Shown: positions 46,273 through 54,310, counted from the first letter of the stretch. The stretch is DNA of 58,498 bases from Alphaproteobacteria bacterium MarineAlpha5_Bin9 (GCA_002937895.1 PTKV01000012.1:1-58498); one strand, 5' to 3'. Notes: generated by a model from the letters alone, not told the origin. Numbers and translations are program-made.

Positions 46273-46675
46273 TAAACGTTCCTACCATCCCTCTATCTCG
46301 ATATCCTTTGACATAATACTCAAACTTTCCAGGTCTTATAGGGACTAAAAAAATTGCTACATCTCCTTCATCGTCAAATTCAATTCCATATAAAGAATTA
46401 ACACCATGGATCTCACGTTCATCTATGACAATTTGACTAATCCAAACATTTCTAAAAATATCTGGAGCTTGAAGCATCATTTCTTCAATGCCATCTGATT
46501 CAATTATCCACTTATAGTACTTACCAGTTTCTAGTTCAAAAGAAGTGGCACTCATTGTAAGATCACCTCTTATTTCTAATTCAAGTTTTGTAGGTTTAGC
46601 AGCAAGGTTGCCTTCTGCTAATACTGAAGTTGAAGTAAAAATACTTAATACTATAATATAAAATATTTTTTTCAT
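46262..46675 (-). CDS. exported cupredoxin-like protein without copper ligands
   Basis: A 137-residue protein with a signal peptide ending near STSVLAEG. The mature part is a beta-rich domain ending FEYYVKGYRDRGMVGTFNV, which recalls the C-terminal strand and Met loop of cupredoxins, but the Cys and His copper ligands are missing. It is the first gene of the minus-strand transporter operon, with GGAG ten bases before the ATG. It may correspond to one of the small exported proteins of lut loci, which I cannot confirm. Confidence 0.68.
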   Translation of the reverse strand: MKKIFYIIVLSIFTSTSVLAEGNLAAKPTKLELEIRGDLTMSATSFELETGKYYKWIIESDGIEEMMLQAPDIFRNVWISQIVIDEREIHGVNSLYGIEFDDEGDVAIFLVPIRPGKFEYYVKGYRDRGMVGTFNVK

Positions 46676-47037
46676 TATTTTTATTCTCCGATTTAAAATT
46701 TAAATTTCATATAATTTTTCTTTTATAAACAAAAGATATGCATTTTTATTATAAAAAGGTCTAAAGTCAATCGAAAGTCCTTATTTATCAGCTTATCTTT
46801 CGTATAGAAAAAATTACTTAAAAAGCTTTTTATATTAGTACTTATAAACCACTGATTTTTCAATGTTTTTATTTGTTATTTTTAGTAATAAAAAATTATA
46901 TCATTATTTTATATTTTAATTATAATGATTTTTTGCTCTGTTTGGGCATCAATTAAATAATTTAAGAAAATCTTTTGTTAGTAGTTACATTGATAGACTT
47001 AATATTATGATTAAAAAAAAAGGTTAGGATAAAAAAA
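46676..47037 (+). other. divergent intergenic region between two transporter operons
   Basis: This 362-base AT-rich spacer separates the minus-strand PQQ-type transporter operon from the plus-strand SsuABC-like importer, so both promoters should lie here. I see ribosome-binding sites on both sides (GGAG for the left gene, AGGA at 47026-47029 for the right gene). A 12-base palindrome AAAAAGCTTTTT lies near 46830. I could not identify a promoter with confidence, and no RNA gene is apparent. Confidence 0.4.
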
Positions 47038-48036
47038 ATGAGAAAAAATTTAATTTTATTTTTTACTTCTATTGTTTTATTTTTCTCTTCAAGTATCTAT
47101 GCAGTATCACAAGATGGAAAAAAAGATACTGTTAAAGTGGGTGTTCTTAAATGGGGAACAGCTAATTGGGAGTTAAAAACTCTTGGAGATAAAAAACTTG
47201 ATAATAAAAATAATTATACTTTGGAGGTTGTTGGATTGGGAAGTAAAAATGCGTCAAGCACAGCTTTGCAAGCTGGAGAAGTTGATGTAATTTTATCAGA
47301 CTATATTTGGGTAAATAGACAAAGAGCAGATGGGGCAAATTATTCATTTGTTCCTCATTCACTTACAGTTGGCGGTTTAATAGCAGGGCCAGCAAGTGGA
47401 ATTAATTCTGTTGAGGATTTAGCTGGAAAAAAATTAGGCATTGCTGGAGGGCCAGTTGATAAAAGTTGGGTTATACTTCAAGCTTATGCAAAAGATAAGC
47501 TGGGAATAAATTTAAAAGATAGCGTTGAAACTGTTTTTGCTGCGCCAGCAGTAATTAATGAACAGATTGCAGATGGTAAGTTAGATGCTGTTTTAAATTT
47601 TTGGCACTATAATGCAAGACTTAAAGCCCTAGGAATGAATGAGGTTATTTCCGTTAAGGACATTCTTAAAGAAATGGATTTAAACGATTCAACTCCTTTA
47701 CTTGGATGGGTTTTTGATAAAGGTTGGGCAGATGAAAATCCTGATCTTATTTCAGCTTTTTTAGATTCATCATATCAAACGAAGGAAATACTTTTAAATG
47801 ATATGGGCCAATGGGAAAAATTAAAGAAAAAAATGAAAGCTGAAGATAACCAAGAATTGTTTACTACTCTGAGAGATGCATACAGAGATGGTATTGTTGA
47901 AGAGTTTAAAGAAGATCATATTAATTCTGCTTCAAAAGTCTTTTCTGTAATGGCTTCAGTAGGTGGTAAAAAATTAGTTGGTGAGGCAAAAACATTAGAT
48001 CCTGACACTTTTTGGATTTCTTATTTATCTCAATAG
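47038..48036 (+). CDS. ABC transporter substrate-binding protein, SsuA/NMT1 type
   Basis: A 332-residue periplasmic protein with a signal peptide (about residues 1-22). The mature start VKVGVLKWGTANWELKTLGD and the segments LQAGEVDVILSDYIWVNRQ, EDLAGKKLGIAGGP and EQIADGKLDAVLNFWHYNARL are those of the NMT1/SsuA-like class, used for taurine, sulfonates, nitrate and thiamin precursors. The ligand cannot be deduced. It forms an importer with the next two genes, and its location in the PQQ locus suggests a cofactor, metal complex or alcohol-related ligand. Confidence 0.87.
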   Translation: MRKNLILFFTSIVLFFSSSIYAVSQDGKKDTVKVGVLKWGTANWELKTLGDKKLDNKNNYTLEVVGLGSKNASSTALQAGEVDVILSDYIWVNRQRADGANYSFVPHSLTVGGLIAGPASGINSVEDLAGKKLGIAGGPVDKSWVILQAYAKDKLGINLKDSVETVFAAPAVINEQIADGKLDAVLNFWHYNARLKALGMNEVISVKDILKEMDLNDSTPLLGWVFDKGWADENPDLISAFLDSSYQTKEILLNDMGQWEKLKKKMKAEDNQELFTTLRDAYRDGIVEEFKEDHINSASKVFSVMASVGGKKLVGEAKTLDPDTFWISYLSQ

Positions 48037-48071
48037 AGAAAAACAAAATTTTAATATATAAATGATGGAAG

Positions 48072-48830
48072 ATGAAAAAAATTTCTTATCTTCCATCATT
48101 GATACGATTTAGTTCTTTTTTATCCATTTTTATTATATGGACCATTCTTTCTATATTTGTAGATCATAGATTATTTGCTTCTCCAATAGATGTTGTCAAA
48201 GATATAAACTATCATTTATTTGAAGGAGAATTAATAAGCGACACTATTATAACTTTGACAAGAGCCGGAACTTCATTTTTTATAGCTATGTTTCTTGGCT
48301 CTATTATAGGATATTTATTAGCTAGATATAAAAATTTAGATTATTTTTTTGATAGTTGGGTAATCATCGGTTTAAATATTCCAGCTATAGTTCTAGTTAT
48401 TCTTTTTTATATATGGTTAGGTTTAACGGAGCTTGCACTTGTTTCTGCTGTTGTTTTGAATAAAATGCCGATTGTTATAGTTAATATACGTGAAGGAACA
48501 AGATCATTAGATAAGAGTTATTTTCATATTAGTTCAGTTTATCAACTTACAAAACTACAAACCTTTACTAAAATAATTTTACCTCAACTATATCCTTATA
48601 TAATGACTTCTGCGCGAACAGGACTTTCACTTATTTGGAAAATAGTTTTGGTTTTTGAACTTTTAGGAAGAAGTAGTGGTATAGGTTTTCAAATTCAAGT
48701 TTTTTTTCAGTTTTTTGATATATCTAGCTTGTTAGCTTATTCTTTCTTTTTTATTTTTATTATATTGATTATAGAAAACTATATTATGATTCCTATTGAG
48801 AATCGTGCAACTCATTGGAGAAAACAATGA
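48072..48830 (+). CDS. ABC transporter permease, SsuC type
   Basis: A 252-residue permease with about six helices. The N-terminal helix and the segment TLTRAGTSFFIAMFLGSIIGYLLAR are typical, and the EAA-like loop appears as HISSVYQLTKLQTFTKIILPQLYPYI. It matches the BPD_transp_1 permeases of the SsuABC/TauABC group. It starts 35 bases after the binding-protein gene and overlaps the ATPase gene by 16 bases. Confidence 0.88.
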   Translation: MKKISYLPSLIRFSSFLSIFIIWTILSIFVDHRLFASPIDVVKDINYHLFEGELISDTIITLTRAGTSFFIAMFLGSIIGYLLARYKNLDYFFDSWVIIGLNIPAIVLVILFYIWLGLTELALVSAVVLNKMPIVIVNIREGTRSLDKSYFHISSVYQLTKLQTFTKIILPQLYPYIMTSARTGLSLIWKIVLVFELLGRSSGIGFQIQVFFQFFDISSLLAYSFFFIFIILIIENYIMIPIENRATHWRKQ

Positions 48831-49585
48831 TTGATATATCAATTAAAAATTTAAATAAATCTTTTTTACAACCTGATTCTGAAAATAAACATAAGTATAA
48901 TATTTTACAAATCATAAAAGATTTAAATCTAAATATTAAACAAAATGAAGTTGTATCATTTGTCGGACCATCTGGAATTGGCAAGTCAACTCTTCTAAAT
49001 ATTTTATCAGGTTATGATAAGCAATATAAAGGAGATATTTCAATAAATAGAGAAATTAATAACAAAAAGTTAAGCTTTATATTTCAAGCTCATAACTTAT
49101 TACCTTGGTTAACTTCGATAGAAAATGTAAAATTAATATCAAATGAAGAAAGTTTAAAAAACGATTCCCCTAGCAAAATTCTAAATGAACTAGGTCTTGG
49201 AGATTTTTTAAACTCTTATCCTAATAATTTATCTGGAGGTATGAAGCGCCGAGTTTCTATAGCAAGAGCTTTTGTAAATGAACCAAACATATTATTAATG
49301 GACGAGCCATTTGTTTCTTTAGAGAAACCTCTTGCTAATGAATTAAGAGAAAAAACTATTGAATTAATAAATAAAAATAATGTAACAGCTATTTTAGTTA
49401 CTCATGATCTAAGAGAGGCTATAATGTTCTCTGATAGAATAATTTTTTGTAATGAAAAACCAATGAAAATTTTGCTAGATAAAGAAATAAATATTAAAAA
49501 ATCTTTTTCTTATGACAGTGATGAAGTAGATGAAGTGTATAAAAATATAACTATGAATTATCCTAATATTTTAAAAGCAATGTAA
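48827..49585 (+). CDS. ABC transporter ATPase, SsuB/TauB type
   Basis: About 252 residues. Walker A is VGPSGIGKSTLLNILSGY, the Q-loop is FIFQAHNLLPWLT, the signature is NLSGGMKRRVSIARAF and Walker B is LLMDEPFVSLE. The QxxxLLPWLT segment is characteristic of the nitrate/sulfonate/taurine subfamily. I set the start at the ATG at 48827 (MIDISIKNL); an in-frame ATG at 48815 is also possible. The Asp normally following the Walker B box in the D-loop is Glu here (SLE). It pairs with the permease just upstream. Confidence 0.88.
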   Translation: MIDISIKNLNKSFLQPDSENKHKYNILQIIKDLNLNIKQNEVVSFVGPSGIGKSTLLNILSGYDKQYKGDISINREINNKKLSFIFQAHNLLPWLTSIENVKLISNEESLKNDSPSKILNELGLGDFLNSYPNNLSGGMKRRVSIARAFVNEPNILLMDEPFVSLEKPLANELREKTIELINKNNVTAILVTHDLREAIMFSDRIIFCNEKPMKILLDKEINIKKSFSYDSDEVDEVYKNITMNYPNILKAM

Positions 49586-49589
49586 TGTT

Positions 49590-50228
49590 ATGATTCTAGA
49601 GGTAAATAATCTATCAAAAAAATATGGCAAATTAGAAGTTTTAAAAAATATTTCTTTTACTATAAATAAAGGAGAATACGTTGCTGTAGTTGGTAAAAAT
49701 GGAGCTGGAAAATCAACGTTACTCAATATTTTACTTGGTCTTGTTGCTGCAGATTCAGGAGAGATAAAAATATTTGAAAAAAACTTAGAAAACAATATTA
49801 CATTTATTTTAAGCAAAATAGGAATTGTTTTTCAACAGCATACATTAGATTTTGATTTGACGGCAAAAAAAAATTTACTTTTTTATGCTGACATTCATGG
49901 CATGAAAAGATCAAGTTCAAAAATTAAGATAGAAAAACTTTTAAAAAGATTTGAACTTCAAAACTTTGAAAATTATAGAGCAAGAGATTTAAGTGGTGGG
50001 ATGAAGAGAAGACTAGAAATAGCAAGAGCTTTACTTAAAGATCCGGATTTTTTAATACTTGATGAAGCTACATCAGGTTTAGATCCATCAGCAAGAGAAT
50101 TAATCTTAAATGATATAAAAAAACTTACTAAGGAAGATAAGATTACAGTTTTAACAATTACGCACTTAGAAAATGAAATTACTGATGTTGACAGAGTAAT
50201 AAAAATAGAAAAGGGTAAAATAATTTAA
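49590..50228 (+). CDS. ATPase of the PQQ-associated (Lut/Ped-type) ABC transporter
   Basis: A 212-residue ATPase, slightly short for the class. Walker A is VVGKNGAGKSTLLNILLGL, the Q-loop is FQQHTLDFDLTAKKNLLFYAD, the signature is DLSGGMKRRLEIARAL and Walker B is LILDEATSGLDPSAR. The HTLDFDLTAKKNL segment fits ATPases paired with ABC-2 permeases, so its likely partner is the minus-strand permease at 43298, not the neighbouring SsuC-like permease. It starts five bases after the other ATPase and its stop abuts the next convergent gene. Confidence 0.83.
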   Translation: MILEVNNLSKKYGKLEVLKNISFTINKGEYVAVVGKNGAGKSTLLNILLGLVAADSGEIKIFEKNLENNITFILSKIGIVFQQHTLDFDLTAKKNLLFYADIHGMKRSSSKIKIEKLLKRFELQNFENYRARDLSGGMKRRLEIARALLKDPDFLILDEATSGLDPSARELILNDIKKLTKEDKITVLTITHLENEITDVDRVIKIEKGKII

Positions 50229-50843
50229 TCAAAAAGGACTTTTATCTGGTAGTTCTGTTTCAGGTAAATCTCCAAAAGTTATCTGATATACGCCACTAAT
50301 TGATTGAAACATTCTATAGCCTAAAGATTCCTGTTCTCCAGATGTTAATGTGTTTTCTCTATTTCTTTCGTTGTATAAAGCAATTTCTTCTTCATTGAGT
50401 TCTCTGACTTCAGCTGCTTGTTCAATTCCTTGTTGTATATTAGTATGAACAAGCGTAATTGCATCTTCTAGTGGAGGAGTGTATGGAAGCTTGTATGCTC
50501 TAGGTATACCTCTAGGAACATTAAACTCATCAAGTTCCTCAACCCATAAATATATAGCTCCTTCAGCTTTAGTAAATTTATCTGGCTCTTTAACATGTGT
50601 CCAGTGTATTTGAAATTTATTTGGAAGATTTTGTTCAGTTGGCCAACCAGTGAAATTTATCATTCCTTGATAAGTTCCGACATAAATTAAAGATGAACCT
50701 ACAATCAAAATTAATTTAATTACCCAATTTATTTGTGTTCGTAAAACAATTAGTAATAAAATTACAGTTATAAAAATGAAAATAGATATAATTAAAATAA
50801 TTTCTGATGTTAAAATAGGAAGAGTAAAAGGACTAAAAACCAT
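50229..50843 (-). CDS. unrecognised membrane protein of the proton-channel trio
   Basis: A 204-residue protein I do not recognise. Two hydrophobic helices near the N-terminus (about 12-34 and 39-60) precede a soluble domain of about 140 residues with INFTGWPTEQNLPNKFQIHW, an acidic Glu-rich helix (near EVRELNEEEIALYNERNREN) and a beta-like ending. It is the last gene after the ExbD-like gene, two bases away, and so probably belongs to the same complex. Its soluble domain is most likely periplasmic, by analogy with the neighbour. Function unknown. Confidence 0.75.
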   Translation of the reverse strand: MVFSPFTLPILTSEIILIISIFIFITVILLLIVLRTQINWVIKLILIVGSSLIYVGTYQGMINFTGWPTEQNLPNKFQIHWTHVKEPDKFTKAEGAIYLWVEELDEFNVPRGIPRAYKLPYTPPLEDAITLVHTNIQQGIEQAAEVRELNEEEIALYNERNRENTLTSGEQESLGYRMFQSISGVYQITFGDLPETELPDKSPF

Positions 50844-50844
50844 A

Positions 50845-51462
50845 TTATTTCCTTTGTCTAGTTAAAACAGTTAGTTTTTTAGGTTTTTTATATACTGTTA
50901 AAACCTTTCCATCTTTATCTAAAACAAATCTTGCAGCAGTTAACTCTGTGCCTTTTCCATTTACAAATAGAGTGTCGTAGAAAATAACTTGGACAGTAGG
51001 ATTTACTTTTTCGACTTTAACTTTAACTGGAATTTCATCAACAGTATTTGCTAAATAATGATAAACATTTACTACATATTCACCTTTAACAATACCTCTT
51101 AAAGTTATAGTTTCTTGGTTAAGAGGGTTGTTAATTTTTTCTCCATCCATCATTATCGTGTCTTTAAAATTTCCTCTATCATCTCTATCTAGATGCATTA
51201 AGCCAGCTTCTCTTATGTGGTACCATACAATATTTCCTTGGGGATCTTCTACGTAAGTATCAATATCATCAGGATGCTCATCTGGCCAACTGACTGTAAT
51301 GATAAATTCAGCATCAGGATCAATTTTTGCTTCTTCAGGGGTTGGTTTAATTAACATAAAAGCTATAGCAAACATAAATGCAAAACCTAATAATCCATTA
51401 AATAATAGATCAGTGAACGGGTCAAGAGTGCTTTCTTCTTTGTTAAATCCAAATTTTTTCAT
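50845..51462 (-). CDS. ExbD/TolR-like stator protein with an unusual periplasmic domain
   Basis: A 205-residue protein with a single N-terminal membrane helix. The motif DPFTDLLFNGLLGFAFMFAI carries D18 in the same PFxD setting as the essential Asp of ExbD/TolR. The following domain is not the usual ExbD fold; VSWPDEHPDDIDTYVEDPQG resembles DUF2135-like modules that carry a WxxxxxDxD pattern. It lies between the channel gene (four bases away) and the unknown 204-residue gene. The assignment as a proton-driven stator partner is an inference from the helix and context. Confidence 0.75.
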   Translation of the reverse strand: MKKFGFNKEESTLDPFTDLLFNGLLGFAFMFAIAFMLIKPTPEEAKIDPDAEFIITVSWPDEHPDDIDTYVEDPQGNIVWYHIREAGLMHLDRDDRGNFKDTIMMDGEKINNPLNQETITLRGIVKGEYVVNVYHYLANTVDEIPVKVKVEKVNPTVQVIFYDTLFVNGKGTELTAARFVLDKDGKVLTVYKKPKKLTVLTRQRK

Positions 51463-51466
51463 AAAA

Positions 51467-52189
51467 TTATTTTTTTATTGAGTTGATAATATAAACTTCA
51501 CTAATTTCAGAGGTGTTAAAAAATAATTCTTCAGTTGCACTTTCAAGAAAAAAATACTGAATTTTAAGAAGTAAACCTCCAACTAATCCCGAAAGAGTAG
51601 TAAATAGTGCTATTGACATACCAGCGCTCATAGAAGTTAATGCATTTTTAATTGATATCTCATCAAAAGAATCTAATGAGCTTATTGGTTGAAGCATCAA
51701 AACAAATCCAATGATAGTTCCTAAAAGACCTAATTTGAAAAGAGAGTCAGCAATAAAAGACCCAACTTTAGTTTCACCTCTCAATTTATCAGCAAACAAT
51801 TCAAGCAAAGTATTGTTACTTTGTGAATCGTTTTTAGAAAATTTTTGTATGACATTTTTCAAATAACTATTTAAATGAGAATCTTTTTTTAAAGTAAAAT
51901 CTTGACCAAACATAATCAAGTTTTCATTTAAATTTATCGAAGTATTAGGATTCTTAAAAAAAAGATCTTTTATATCGTTTATAGAGTTTATTTGATCAGA
52001 AATTAGGTACAATCTATATAAACAATGTAAAGAAGTAATTATATAAACAACCGTTATTAAAGTTGAAATATAACTTCTGTCATTAGAGTATAATTGAGTC
52101 AAAAATCCAAAATGCCAAGCTCCTATTACAACAGTAATCAAAACTGCATTTGGAATAAGCCATCTCAAGAGGTGAAAATGTTTTAACAT
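51467..52189 (-). CDS. MotA/TolQ/ExbB-family proton channel protein
   Basis: A 240-residue membrane protein. Hydrophobic segments lie near residues 12-30 and 40-60, and the conserved C-terminal pair contains FKLGLLGTIIGFVLMLQP and GMSIALFTTLSGLVGGLLLK, the signature of the MotA/TolQ/ExbB family. It would form the channel through which protons drive the paired stator protein. It is the first gene of the minus-strand trio; xoxF-like dehydrogenase is divergent. Known partners such as TolA, TolB, Pal or TonB are not nearby. Confidence 0.87.
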   Translation of the reverse strand: MLKHFHLLRWLIPNAVLITVVIGAWHFGFLTQLYSNDRSYISTLITVVYIITSLHCLYRLYLISDQINSINDIKDLFFKNPNTSINLNENLIMFGQDFTLKKDSHLNSYLKNVIQKFSKNDSQSNNTLLELFADKLRGETKVGSFIADSLFKLGLLGTIIGFVLMLQPISSLDSFDEISIKNALTSMSAGMSIALFTTLSGLVGGLLLKIQYFFLESATEELFFNTSEISEVYIINSIKK

Positions 52190-52500
52190 GCTGATTATCT
52201 AACTTATCCCAAAAAAAAAAGATACATAAACTTGAAGTTATAAACTCTCTTACTTTGACCATAAAGAAGCATTGTATTTCTGTGATAATTTATATTAAAT
52301 TATTACTATAATAAATTATTAGTATAATTTTTTATTAATTAATTTAATTTTATTATTTTCTCTTAATGTTAACGTAAATCAACATTAATTGCTGCTTTTT
52401 TAGTTAGTAATTAATAATGATTGGTGACTTTAAGATATCTTTGCACTAATCTTAAGGGAATTTAAAGATTTAATTTTTATTACGTAGGAGAGTAAAAATA
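52190..52500 (+). other. intergenic region upstream of the PQQ dehydrogenase gene
   Basis: This 311-base spacer lies between two divergent genes and should contain both promoters. I see a ribosome-binding sequence AGGAG at 52486-52490, ten bases before the dehydrogenase ATG. It also holds an inverted repeat listed separately, and an A-rich tract near 52209. No promoter could be placed with confidence because of the extreme AT content, and no RNA gene is apparent. Confidence 0.4.
52363..52388. promoter_or_regulatory. inverted repeat, possible operator for the PQQ dehydrogenase operon
   Basis: TTAATGTT at 52363-52370 and AACATTAA at 52381-52388 form a perfect 8-base inverted repeat with a 10-base spacer, about 112 bases before the dehydrogenase start. 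Size and position suit a dimeric regulator. In so AT-rich a spacer an 8-base match can also arise by chance, so this is tentative. Confidence 0.3.
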
Positions 52501-54231
52501 ATGCATAAAAAATTAGCTATAACATTATTTTCTATCTTTTTTATTTCAAGCTCAGCTTTTTCAGAAGTTACAATGGACAGATTAGCCAATGCTGCTTCTG
52601 AGCCACAAAATTGGCTAACTCATCACAAGACTTTAGATGGAGCTCGATTTGTTGATTTGGATGAAATTAATAGATTTAATGTAAAAAATATGAAAGTTGC
52701 ATACACTATACCACTTGGTGATGTAGCTGAAGGATCTGATGGTTTAGGTTCTCATCAATCTACGCCTCTTGTAAAAGATGGATTTATGTATGCTACAGGT
52801 TTATGGGATGTAGTTTATAAAATTGATCTAAGAGGAGACTATCCTAGTATTCAATGGATGTTTGATCCAGAGAATGATCCTGAAATTATTGGAAACCCTG
52901 TTACTCGAGGAGCAGCTCTTTGGGGTAATTCAGTTATAATTAATACTGAAGACGGAAGAGTTATATCTATAGATGATGAAACAGGTGAAATGAATTGGGA
53001 AACTCAAATTGCAACTGAGCAAGGAGAGGGCTTTAGAGCAGCTCCTTTAGCTGTTGATGATGTTATTCTAGTTCACAATGCTTTCGGAGACTGGGGAACA
53101 CGTGGTTGGATATCAGGAGTTAGTCCTGAAGACGGGAGTGAACTTTGGAGATTCTTCACTGTGCCTGCTCCTGGTGAACCAGGTTCAGAAACTTGGACAG
53201 ACGCGGCTCAAGTTGCATGGAAAACAGGTGGAGCAGCTGCCTGGGTAACAGGAATGTATGATACTAAAACTCAACAATACTTTGTTGGAACTGGAAATCC
53301 AGTACCGATGTTTGATCCAGAATTTAGACCAGGAGACAATTTGTATTCAAATGCTCTTTTGGCTATTAATTCTCAAACAGGAAATCTAGACTGGCATTTT
53401 CAATATACACCAGGTGATTATTTAGATTATGATGAAGTTGGTTCTCATTTAATAGTTGATGTTGAATATGATGGTGAAATGAGAAAACAAGTTACTCATT
53501 TTGGCAGAAATGGATACTATTATCAACTTGATAGAACTAATGGTCAGTTCTTATCAGCTGTTCAATATATTGAAAAACTTGATTGGACAGAAGGTATAGA
53601 TCCTAAAACAGGACTTCCAATGGGATATAAACCTGGTCAAGGATTGCAAGAATATATAGCTGGTGGCGCACCAAGAAGAGGTGGTGGACCAATTACAATG
53701 TGTCCTCATCTTCAAGGTGGAGTAAACATGTGGCCAACGGCATATAATCCTAATTTAATGCTTAACTATGGAGCTGGTTTTGAAGGTTGCAGTGAAATCG
53801 AAGTTAATGATGACGCTGAAAAAGTTTTAGCCGGAGAAATGGTTCCTGGAGATGTATTCTTAGGAGGATCTCTTGCATCTGAAGGTAGAATTGAGGGAAG
53901 TATTGCAGCTTACAGTTTAAAAACTGGTAAAGTTGAATCTAAATATTTTCATCCTGCTGCAAATTATGCAGGCGTAGTAGCTACCGCAGGTGGTCTAGTA
54001 TGCACTGGATGGGTTGATGGTATGGTTACTTGTCATGATGATAAGACTCTTGATAAATTATGGGAGTTTTACACAGGAACAAATATCAAAGCACCTCCAA
54101 TCTCTTATTCAGTGAATGGAAAACAATATATTGCAATTTTGGCTGGTGGAACATCTAGTGCTGGTTGGTTGAATCTTCCTGAAACGGAAAATATTCAATT
54201 TGCTTCAACACTATATGTATTTTCACTATAG
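52501..54231 (+). CDS. PQQ-dependent alcohol dehydrogenase, XoxF/ExaA class
   Basis: A 576-residue periplasmic quinoprotein with a signal peptide (about residues 1-21) and an eight-bladed propeller. It has GTGNPVP with the metal-binding N266, DYLDYDEVG with the catalytic D309 and a second Asp, D311, and FGRNGYYY with R336. The extra Asp two residues after the catalytic one is the signature of lanthanide-dependent enzymes. Two oddities: the vicinal Cys-Cys pair that normally contacts PQQ is absent (the site aligns with IIGNPVTRG), and the usual metal Glu aligns with D197 (AFGDWGTRG). It is therefore a divergent clade. Substrate not known; methanol is possible. Confidence 0.9.
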   Translation: MHKKLAITLFSIFFISSSAFSEVTMDRLANAASEPQNWLTHHKTLDGARFVDLDEINRFNVKNMKVAYTIPLGDVAEGSDGLGSHQSTPLVKDGFMYATGLWDVVYKIDLRGDYPSIQWMFDPENDPEIIGNPVTRGAALWGNSVIINTEDGRVISIDDETGEMNWETQIATEQGEGFRAAPLAVDDVILVHNAFGDWGTRGWISGVSPEDGSELWRFFTVPAPGEPGSETWTDAAQVAWKTGGAAAWVTGMYDTKTQQYFVGTGNPVPMFDPEFRPGDNLYSNALLAINSQTGNLDWHFQYTPGDYLDYDEVGSHLIVDVEYDGEMRKQVTHFGRNGYYYQLDRTNGQFLSAVQYIEKLDWTEGIDPKTGLPMGYKPGQGLQEYIAGGAPRRGGGPITMCPHLQGGVNMWPTAYNPNLMLNYGAGFEGCSEIEVNDDAEKVLAGEMVPGDVFLGGSLASEGRIEGSIAAYSLKTGKVESKYFHPAANYAGVVATAGGLVCTGWVDGMVTCHDDKTLDKLWEFYTGTNIKAPPISYSVNGKQYIAILAGGTSSAGWLNLPETENIQFASTLYVFSL

Positions 54232-54249
54232 TTCATAAATTGTAATTGG

Positions 54250-54310
54250 TGAGGCTACTTTTTTCCCTTATATTAAAAAATAAGTAGTTTTTTATAGTAG
54301 CCTCATCAGT
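54250..54310 (+). promoter_or_regulatory. long hairpin between dehydrogenase and cytochrome c genes
   Basis: TGAGGCTACT (54250-54259) and AGTAGCCTCA (54296-54305) are perfect inverted copies. The pairing continues outward to about 54245 and 54310 with two G-T pairs, giving a stem of about 15 pairs with a 36-base loop. It competes for the CTACT arm with a smaller terminator-like hairpin inside it. It may stabilise the dehydrogenase mRNA end or control read-through into the cytochrome gene. Confidence 0.55.
54255..54293 (+). terminator. terminator-like hairpin after the PQQ dehydrogenase gene
   Basis: CTACTT (54255-54260) pairs with AAGTAG (54282-54287); four more T-A pairs extend it past a one-base bulge, and a run of six T follows at 54288-54293. 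This is the layout of a weak rho-independent terminator 24 bases after the dehydrogenase stop. It uses part of the arm of the larger hairpin, so the two structures are mutually exclusive, as in an attenuator. Confidence 0.5.

Noticed and set aside
46825-46845. Palindrome AAAAAGCTTTTT as a terminator or operator
   Set aside because: Too short and of low complexity; no loop for a hairpin and no partner site seen.
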